Notes under the pieces: generated by a model
The model's input: the letters and a program-made list of their open reading frames with translations, nothing else
The model's database searches: none
What the model was told of the DNA's origin: nothing
DNA from: Alectryocaccomicrobium faecavium
GTDB lineage: Bacteria > Bacillota > Clostridia > Christensenellales > Aristaeellaceae
DNA length: 11,442 bases
Direction: 5' to 3'
Assembly: GCA_018713425.1 (NCBI GenBank)
Contig: DVOT01000105.1
Location: 1-11,442, forward strand
Position numbers and translations under genes: made by a program
In this document: in pieces, positions 7,480 through 11,442 of the stretch
Numbering within the stretch: position 1 is the stretch's first letter
Layout: every line of letters begins with the position of its first letter

Positions 7480-7773
7480 ATGAACCAGAATCAGAACGCG
7501 CAGTGCTGCAACCTAACCGATGAGGACCGCATGCAGGATATGCTCGCGCAGGAAAAATATTTGATGTACACGTATTCCGCGTTTTTGCCTGAGGCCTCTT
7601 GCCCGCAGCTGCGCGCGGTGTTGGATGAAAATTTTAACGATTGCGCCGCCAACCAGCAGATGGTGTTCGATAAGATGAACCAGATGGGTTGGTATCCTGT
7701 GAAGAATGCGCCGGTTCCTGAAGTGGACGCGGCGCGCCAGAAATTTTCCCAGCTAAAAACGCAGATGGGTTAA
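7480..7773 (+). CDS. Spore coat protein, CotF family
   Basis: 97 residues spanning one Coat_F domain: LTDEDRMQDMLAQEKYLMYTY, then ASCPQLRAVLDENFNDC, and the diagnostic GWYPVKNAPVPEVD near the C-terminus (about 74-87), followed by a helix. Family members are deposited on the spore surface during sporulation; no catalytic activity is known. Two adjacent Cys (9-10) lie near the N-terminus and further single Cys at about 41 and 55. AAGGAGG at 7466-7472 overlaps the stop of the upstream gene and lies 7 bases before the ATG, so translation of the pair is likely coupled. The gene is followed within 16 bases by the -35 of the trpB2 promoter, with no terminator hairpin visible. Confidence 0.9.
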   Translation: MNQNQNAQCCNLTDEDRMQDMLAQEKYLMYTYSAFLPEASCPQLRAVLDENFNDCAANQQMVFDKMNQMGWYPVKNAPVPEVDAARQKFSQLKTQMG

Positions 7774-7788
7774 TTTTTGGATAAACTC

Positions 7789-7817
7789 TTGACGCGACGC
7801 AGGCATTCCCGTATAAT
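7789..7817 (+). promoter_or_regulatory. Sigma-A promoter of the T-box/trpB2 transcript
   Basis: TTGACG at 7789-7794 and a perfect TATAAT at 7812-7817 are separated by 17 bases. Transcription would start near 7824, directly ahead of the T-box leader. Confidence 0.9.
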
Positions 7818-7823
7818 AAAAGA

Positions 7824-8083
7824 AACCGATGATTCGGAGAAGTAACGGGTATTTCCCGTCGATAGAGAGCCGCGGATGGTGGAAGCGTGGCGATAGGGAG
7901 GCCGGTGAATGGGCCGATGAGGGCGAGCTGAAATGGTAGTAGGCGAGCCGGGGGTGGCTCCCCGTCAACAAGGGCCGGCGCATGGTAGTGCGCGTGAGAG
8001 GGCGGGTTTCCGCCAAGCCGGGTGGCACCGCAGGAGAAAGTTTCGCTCCTGTCCCAGCAAACAATCTGGGACAGGAGTTTTTT
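7824..8083 (+). ncRNA. T-box leader responding to tRNA-Trp
   Basis: Stem I is visible: TCGG (7834-7837) pairs with CCGA (7914-7917), enclosing a specifier loop with AGTA (7841-7844) on the 5' side and GAATGGG on the 3' side. An AGAGA box (7864-7868) precedes a distal hairpin of 6 pairs (7869-7874/7886-7891) with GGTGG in its loop. The specifier codon reads TGG (7910-7912), for Trp. Further hairpins follow, including GCGC-GCGC near 7979-7992. The T-box motif GGGTGGCACCGC lies at 8020-8031. Its bulge TGGC (8023-8026) would pair with GCCA, the 3' end of a tRNA with discriminator G, as in bacterial tRNA-Trp. Uncharged tRNA-Trp should stabilise the antiterminator and turn on trpB2. Confidence 0.95.
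8046..8083 (+). terminator. Regulated terminator of the T-box leader
   Basis: A perfect 12-pair stem: 8046-8057 (CTCCTGTCCCAG) with 8066-8077, loop of 8 bases, followed by six T (8078-8083). It lies immediately downstream of the T-box motif and 33 bases before the trpB2 start, so it is the attenuator. Confidence 0.95.
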
Positions 8084-8115
8084 CTGTCCCCCACACAAAA
8101 AAGGAGGACAACACC

Positions 8116-9489
8116 ATGATCATGAGCGTTCCGTACAAAACTTATCTGGAAGAATCGCAGCTGCCGAAGGCCTGGTACAACCTGCGCGCGGATATGAAGA
8201 CCGATCACCGGCCCATTCTCAATCCCGCGACCCTTCAACCCGTGACGGTGGACGACCTTTCGCATGTGTTTTGCACCAAGTTGGCGGAGCAGGAACTGAA
8301 CAATACCGACCGGTATATTGAAATCCCTGGGCCGGTGCGCGATTTTTACCGCATGTACCGTCCGTCGCCCCTGGTGCGCGCGTATTTCCTGGAGCAGGCG
8401 CTCGATACGCCCGCCAAGATTTATTACAAATACGAGGGCGGCAACACCAGCGGCAGTCACAAGCTGAATTCCGCCATCGCCCAGGCGTACTACGCCAAGG
8501 AGCAGGGTCTCAAAGGCGTCACCACGGAAACTGGCGCGGGCCAGTGGGGCACGGCGCTCGCCATGGCTTGCGGTTTCTTTGGCCTGGATTTGCGGGTGTA
8601 TATGGTGAAATGTTCCGCCCAGCAAAAGCCGTACCGCAAGGCTGTGATGGAAACGTATGGCGCGAACGTCATCGCCTCGCCGTCCGACACCACGGAAGTC
8701 GGCCGCAAAATGCTTGCCGAATTCCCGGATAGCACGGGCAGCCTGGGCACCGCGATTTCTGAGGCAGTGGAAGACGCTACCACACACGAGGGATACCGCT
8801 ATGTGCTCGGCAGCGTGCTCAACCAGGTGCTGCTGCACCAGAGCGTAATCGGCCTGGAGGCCAAGACGGCCATGGATATGCTGGATGAATATCCGGATAT
8901 CGTCATCGGCTGCGCGGGCGGCGGCTCCAACCTGGGCGGCTTGATGTGCGCTTACATGGAAGACAAACTCAAGGGCAAGTCCGCGCCCAAATTTATCGCG
9001 GTGGAGCCGGCTTCTTGTCCCTCGCTCACGCGCGGCAAATTCGCCTATGATTTCTGCGACACGGGCAAGGTTACGCCGCTGGCCAAAATGTACACGCTCG
9101 GCAGCGGATTCATTCCCTCGTCCAACCACGCGGGCGGGTTGCGCTATCATGGCATGAGCCCCATTCTTTCGCAACTGTATCACGACGGGTATATCGACGA
9201 AGCCCGCGCCGTCGAGCAGACGAAGGTCTTTGAGGCCGCGAAATTGTTCGCCAAGGTAGAGGGTACTCTGCCCGCGCCGGAATCTTCACACGCGATTCGC
9301 GTGGCCATCGACGAGGCGCTCCGCTGCAAAGAGACGGGCGAGAAGAAAACCATCCTCTTTGGCCTCACGGGTACGGGTTATTTTGATATGGCGGCGTATA
9401 TGGCCTATAACGCTGGCACCATGACCGATTATGTTCCCACTGAGGAGGATCTCGCGCGCGGCTTGAAGAACCTGCCGAAGGTGGATTGA
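8116..9489 (+). CDS. trpB: Tryptophan synthase beta chain, TrpB2 type
   Basis: 457 residues, the length of TrpB2-class PLP enzymes rather than canonical TrpB1 (about 400). It condenses indole (or an indole source) with serine to give tryptophan. PLP-binding Lys is K116 in GGNTSGSHKLNSA; the catalytic Glu is E138 in TTETGAGQWG; the phosphate-binding glycine loop GCAGGGSN is at 265-272. The N-terminal QLPKAWYNLRADM is typical of the TrpB2 group. The ATG at 8116 has AAGGAGG at 8101-8107, 8 bases upstream; an ATG at 8122 is spaced too far. No trpA or other trp gene is adjacent, which fits the stand-alone, indole-salvage role proposed for TrpB2. Control by the tRNA-Trp T-box confirms a link to tryptophan supply. 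No clear terminator follows. Confidence 0.96.
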   Translation: MIMSVPYKTYLEESQLPKAWYNLRADMKTDHRPILNPATLQPVTVDDLSHVFCTKLAEQELNNTDRYIEIPGPVRDFYRMYRPSPLVRAYFLEQALDTPAKIYYKYEGGNTSGSHKLNSAIAQAYYAKEQGLKGVTTETGAGQWGTALAMACGFFGLDLRVYMVKCSAQQKPYRKAVMETYGANVIASPSDTTEVGRKMLAEFPDSTGSLGTAISEAVEDATTHEGYRYVLGSVLNQVLLHQSVIGLEAKTAMDMLDEYPDIVIGCAGGGSNLGGLMCAYMEDKLKGKSAPKFIAVEPASCPSLTRGKFAYDFCDTGKVTPLAKMYTLGSGFIPSSNHAGGLRYHGMSPILSQLYHDGYIDEARAVEQTKVFEAAKLFAKVEGTLPAPESSHAIRVAIDEALRCKETGEKKTILFGLTGTGYFDMAAYMAYNAGTMTDYVPTEEDLARGLKNLPKVD

Positions 9490-9536
9490 AATCAATATAT
9501 TGTGGTGCTATAAAACGGGAATACTATATCCGGCGT
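9490..9536 (+). promoter_or_regulatory. Pair of probable NrdR boxes with overlapping sigma-A-like promoter
   Basis: The NrdR operator consensus, as I recall it, is ACACWATATATTGTGT. Bases 9490-9505 match at 13 of 16 positions (core CAATATATTGTG), and 9521-9536 match at 11 of 16 (ACTATAT...G.GT). The boxes are 15 bases apart, 31 from start to start, the helically phased spacing known for NrdR. TTGTGG (9500-9505) and TACTAT (9522-9527), 16 apart, could serve as -35 and -10 within the two boxes. NrdR represses ribonucleotide reductase genes when dATP is high, and the gene downstream resembles part of NrdD. Confidence 0.55.
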
Positions 9537-9583
9537 GTTATTGCGAAACTTAACGGAAACGTGGTTTCATTTGCGAAAGCCCG

Positions 9584-9592
9584 TGGTATGAT
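9584..9592 (+). promoter_or_regulatory. Candidate extended -10 promoter of the NrdD-tail-like gene
   Basis: TGGTATGAT is an extended -10 (TGn plus TATGAT, 5 of 6). No good -35 is present. Transcription would begin near 9599, only about 17 bases before the start codon, just covering the ribosome binding site. It is an alternative to the promoter overlapping the NrdR boxes. Confidence 0.4.
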
Positions 9593-9615
9593 AAAGCCAA
9601 AGGGGGATGACGCAA

Positions 9616-9879
9616 ATGTGTGAAGTACGAGTGACGGGCGGTACCTTGCCGCAGGAAGAGATCAACGCTTATATCGATCGCGCGCGGGAAAAATACCGTC
9701 GCGAACCGCGGGCCATTGATATCGCGGTAGATGGGGATTTTGTGGAATTGCGCTATGATTTTGGGCATGTGCCGTTCGATCGGATTCGCCGCATTACTGG
9801 GTACTTAGTGGGCACGCTGGATCGCTTTAACGATGCTAAGCGCTGCGAAGAACACGATCGCGTGAAACACGCGGTGTGA
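9616..9879 (+). CDS. Small protein resembling the glycyl-radical tail of anaerobic ribonucleotide reductase (NrdD-like)
   Basis: 87 residues, hydrophilic, no signal peptide. The C-terminal part, RIRRITGYLVGTLDRFN then AKRCEEHDRVKH, aligns with the end of class III ribonucleotide reductase NrdD (R-x-C-G-Y-L...FN-x-x-K...E-E...RVKH). G62-Y63 fall at the glycyl-radical site. Around it the protein meets the glycyl-radical signature in all places but one: Thr61 replaces Cys/Ser/Ala. The N-terminal 50 residues (EEINAYIDRAREKY, DFVELRYDFGHVPFDRI) resemble no part of NrdD that I recognise. Short clostridial proteins of this kind are often annotated as anaerobic ribonucleoside-triphosphate reductase, but at this size it lacks the catalytic barrel. 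ATG 9616 is preferred over ATG 9607, since GGGGG at 9602-9606 abuts the latter but is 9 bases before the former. It stands alone, closed by its own terminator. Confidence 0.75.
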   Translation: MCEVRVTGGTLPQEEINAYIDRAREKYRREPRAIDIAVDGDFVELRYDFGHVPFDRIRRITGYLVGTLDRFNDAKRCEEHDRVKHAV

Positions 9880-9893
9880 TCGCATTGGCCAGA

Positions 9894-9924
9894 GCCTCTT
9901 GCCAAACCGGGCAAGGGGCTTTTT
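9894..9924 (+). terminator. Rho-independent terminator after the NrdD-tail-like gene
   Basis: A 10-pair stem, 9894-9903 (GCCTCTTGCC) with 9910-9919, with one T-G wobble and a six-base loop, followed by TTTTT at 9920-9924. Confidence 0.9.
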
Positions 9925-9937
9925 GCTGCCCATTGTC

Positions 9938-9963
9938 ACCGCGTGCCAGGCGGGCATACCATG
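9938..9963 (+). promoter_or_regulatory. Possible sigma-K/sigma-E promoter of dpaAB
   Basis: CATACCAT at 9955-9962 fits the CATAnnnT -10 shared by sigma-E and sigma-K. An AC at 9938-9939, 15 bases upstream, could be the sigma-K -35 (usual spacing 16-17). The dpa operon is known to be transcribed by sigma-K in the mother cell, which makes this the most likely element between the terminator and the gene. The spacing is one base short and the motifs are weak, so this is tentative. Confidence 0.4.
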
Positions 9964-9972
9964 CCAGGGAGG
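9958..9972 (+). repeat. 15-base direct repeat, copy 2 (before dpaA)
   Basis: Exact copy of the sequence at 7236-7250. Here it overlaps the candidate sigma-K/sigma-E -10 and lies ahead of the actual ribosome binding site of dpaA. A shorter TGCCAGG unit also occurs at 9944-9950, 18 bases before its copy at 9962-9968. Confidence 0.9.
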
Positions 9973-9993
9973 CGCTTGGAAGGGGGCTGGGCC

Positions 9994-10719
9994 ATGAGAA
10001 TTTGCGTGGTGGGCGGCGACGCGCGTTTTGCGCGATTGCGCCTTGCGCTTCGAGAGTATGGGAAAGCGCGGGGGACCGCTTACATTTTTGGCGAGGAAAA
10101 AGCGCTGGATGCATGGGAAACGCCTTTGCAGCCCGAGGACTTGGCGATGATTTTTTCCGCAAAAGAACGGGTGATTGGCGGGAAAAGCGCGGTTGCGTTG
10201 CTGCGCGAGGAATCTTTTTTGCGAGAAAACGCCTGCCTTACGGCGGAGGGCGCGCTTGTAGCGGCCGCCAGCCGCGCGCCGTTCGCCTTGCTGGGGAGCG
10301 TTTGTTTGGTGGTGGGATATGGGCGCATCGGCGCCGCGCTTGTCGATCGCCTGGTGGGCCTTGGCGCAAAGCCCGTGGTGTATTCGCGCCGTGCCGAAGG
10401 GCGCTTGCGCGCCATGGCGCGCGGCGCACAGGCTGTGGAATCGCTGCCGCAAGCGCTTGCGCAGGCGAATTTTGTCTTTTCCACGCCGCCGGATTTGCTT
10501 CTTACAAAAGATGTTTTGCAATACGCGCGCAAAGAGGCGCGGATTGTGGACCTCGCTTCCGCGCCGTACGGCGTCGATTTGGCGGCGGCGCAAGAGATGG
10601 GCCTGGAAGCCTGGCGCGAAAGCGGCGTGCCGGGCCGCTATTGCCCAGATAGCGCGGCGGAAGCGCTGGAACGGGCGGTAAGGGCCGTGATCGATCGGGA
10701 AAGGGGCTGTGAGCAATGA
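9994..10719 (+). CDS. dpaA: Dipicolinate synthase subunit A (SpoVFA)
   Basis: The dehydrogenase-like subunit of the enzyme that converts dihydroxytetrahydrodipicolinate to dipicolinic acid in the mother cell; the acid is then pumped into the forespore. The start MRICVVGGDAR matches the family N-terminus (IAVIGGDAR). A Rossmann nucleotide-binding loop VVGYGRIG lies at 106-113, followed by VDLASAPYGVD (185-195) and GVPGRYCPDSAAE (211-223), all diagnostic. At 241 residues it is about 55 shorter than the usual near-300; the loss falls in the N-terminal domain between residues 35 and 80. The ATG at 9994 has AGGGGG at 9981-9986, 7 bases upstream; the longer frame from 9943 would overlap the promoter. 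The stop overlaps the dpaB start (ATGA), so translation is coupled. Confidence 0.92.
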   Translation: MRICVVGGDARFARLRLALREYGKARGTAYIFGEEKALDAWETPLQPEDLAMIFSAKERVIGGKSAVALLREESFLRENACLTAEGALVAAASRAPFALLGSVCLVVGYGRIGAALVDRLVGLGAKPVVYSRRAEGRLRAMARGAQAVESLPQALAQANFVFSTPPDLLLTKDVLQYARKEARIVDLASAPYGVDLAAAQEMGLEAWRESGVPGRYCPDSAAEALERAVRAVIDRERGCEQ

Positions 10720-11294
10720 GGGAACTTGCGGGCGCGCGCATCGGCTGCGCGATGACAGGCTCGTTTTGCACGTTCCGCGCGGCGTTCGACGCTTGGCGGG
10801 CGCTCAAACAAACGGGCGCGGAAATGTATCCGATTTTTTCGGAGAACGCGTATTCTTTTGATACCCGTTTTTACACCGCGGAAAAGGCGCGCGAAGAGAT
10901 GCGCGAAATTTGCGGGCGCGACATTTGGCATACGATTGTGGAGGTGGAGCCGATTGGGCCGAAAAAGCTGCTGGACCTTTTGATCATCGCGCCTTGCACG
11001 GGCAATACGCTGGGCAAACTCGCGTACGCCATTACGGATACGGCGGTCACCATGGCAGCCAAGGCGCAGCTGAGAAATGGCCGGCCTGTGTTGTTGGCCA
11101 TCTCCACCAACGATGGGCTTTCACAAAGCGCCAAAAATATCGGGGCGCTGATGCCGGTGCAGAACGTTTTTTTCGTGCCATTTCGGCAGGATGATCCAGT
11201 GGGAAAGCCTTCTTCGCTGGTTGCAGACCTGGAAAAGTTGCCTTTGGCGGCGCAAATGGCGTTAAATGGGCACAAAATCGAATGTATGTTCTAA
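10716..11294 (+). CDS. dpaB: Dipicolinate synthase subunit B (SpoVFB), flavoprotein family
   Basis: 192 residues, close to the 200 of B. subtilis SpoVFB. Family stretches are clear: GARIGCAMTGSFCTF (6-20), EVEPIGPKKLLDLLIIAPCTGN with the TGN of the flavin fold, KLAYAITDTAVTMAAKA, RPVLLAISTNDGLSQSAKNI, and FFVPFRQDDPVGKPSSLVAD near the end. It belongs to the flavoprotein (UbiX/Dfp-like) fold and acts with DpaA in making dipicolinic acid. AAGGGG at 10701-10706 lies 9 bases before the ATG, inside the end of dpaA. No terminator hairpin follows before the next promoter. Confidence 0.96.
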   Translation: MRELAGARIGCAMTGSFCTFRAAFDAWRALKQTGAEMYPIFSENAYSFDTRFYTAEKAREEMREICGRDIWHTIVEVEPIGPKKLLDLLIIAPCTGNTLGKLAYAITDTAVTMAAKAQLRNGRPVLLAISTNDGLSQSAKNIGALMPVQNVFFVPFRQDDPVGKPSSLVADLEKLPLAAQMALNGHKIECMF

Positions 11295-11334
11295 GAAATC
11301 TATCAAAAAATCGAATTCTTAACAGAAAAAGGTG

Positions 11335-11363
11335 TTGACAAACGGGGGAAGAGGTGATATTAT
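11335..11363 (+). promoter_or_regulatory. Strong sigma-A promoter, probably of an rRNA operon
   Basis: A perfect TTGACA at 11335-11340 and TATTAT at 11358-11363 are 17 bases apart. An A/T-rich stretch (about 11295-11330) upstream could act as an UP element. Transcription would start near 11370. Confidence 0.85.
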
Positions 11364-11369
11364 ATACAA

Positions 11370-11442
11370 GCGCTTCCGGTGAGGGGCAAACGAAACGGAG
11401 CCGAGAGCGCAAAGCGACCCTTGAAAACGACATAGTGAGAAG
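11370..11442 (+). other. Leader of a probable rRNA operon, cut by the window end
   Basis: After the promoter comes an untranslated, purine-rich stretch ending in CCCTTGAAAACGACATAG at 11418-11435. It resembles the (C/T)CTTTGAAAACT-type sequence common in Firmicute rRNA leaders and 16S-23S spacers, where it forms part of the antitermination box and processing stalk. No start codon with a ribosome binding site is seen. The 16S gene itself is not in the window, so this rests on the leader alone. Confidence 0.6.

Noticed and set aside
7753..9183. 476-codon minus-strand frame opposite trpB2 and the T-box
   Set aside because: It covers a well-supported T-box and trpB2 on the other strand; the product has no recognisable domain and no ribosome binding site.
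9805..10716. 303-codon minus-strand frame opposite dpaA
   Set aside because: Arg/His/Ala-rich shadow of dpaA that crosses the 9894-9924 terminator; no domain.
1..11442. CRISPR arrays, insertion sequences, phage genes or defence systems
   Set aside because: No regularly spaced repeats, transposase, integrase or phage-type genes are seen; the window looks like core chromosome.

Overview
This window reads as the chromosome of an endospore-forming, GC-rich (about 58% by eye) anaerobic Firmicute of the class Clostridia. The evidence is the spoIIGA-sigE pair, a CotF-family coat protein, a dpaA-dpaB (spoVFA-spoVFB) pair, a tryptophan T-box, a small protein resembling the tail of the anaerobic ribonucleotide reductase, and strong AGGAGG-type ribosome binding sites. 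A Christensenellales-like lineage is possible, but that is a guess from composition and gene content. All intact genes lie on the + strand.

Layout. (1) 1-3507: 3' part of a very large membrane glycosyltransferase: end of a beta-sandwich domain, a Gpi18/GT87-like multi-pass module, a discoidin-like insert and a PMT/GT39-type module. (2) 3530-5059: yifB/comM-like AAA+ ATPase, closed by a terminator at 5118-5152. (3) 5153-5524: an AT-richer gap ending in a Spo0A-type promoter. (4) 5525-7071: spoIIGA and sigE, the mother-cell sigma factor and its processing protease. (5) 7072-7257: a spacer holding the 3' remnant of an AraC-type regulator on the minus strand. (6) 7258-7773: two small coat-type genes. 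(7) 7789-8083: a near-consensus sigma-A promoter and a T-box leader with a UGG (Trp) specifier, controlling (8) 8116-9489, a TrpB2-type tryptophan synthase beta chain. (9) 9490-9615: a promoter region that appears to carry a pair of NrdR boxes, 31 bp start to start. (10) 9616-9879: an 87-residue protein resembling the glycyl-radical tail of NrdD, followed by a terminator. (11) 9994-11294: dpaA and dpaB, translationally coupled dipicolinate synthase subunits. (12) 11335-11442: a strong promoter and a leader that looks like the start of an rRNA operon, whose 16S gene would begin just outside the window.

How it fits together. Three loci serve sporulation: commitment and mother-cell sigma activation (spoIIGA-sigE), coat (the two small genes) and core dehydration (dpaAB). 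Between them sit two separately regulated metabolic genes: trpB2 under tRNA-Trp sensing and the NrdD-tail-like gene under probable NrdR control. The most interesting observation is that this small glycyl-radical-like protein has its own NrdR-type promoter, which suggests a real role in ribonucleotide reduction, perhaps as a YfiD-like spare part or a regulator. That role is inference; the sequence similarity and box spacing can be read directly.
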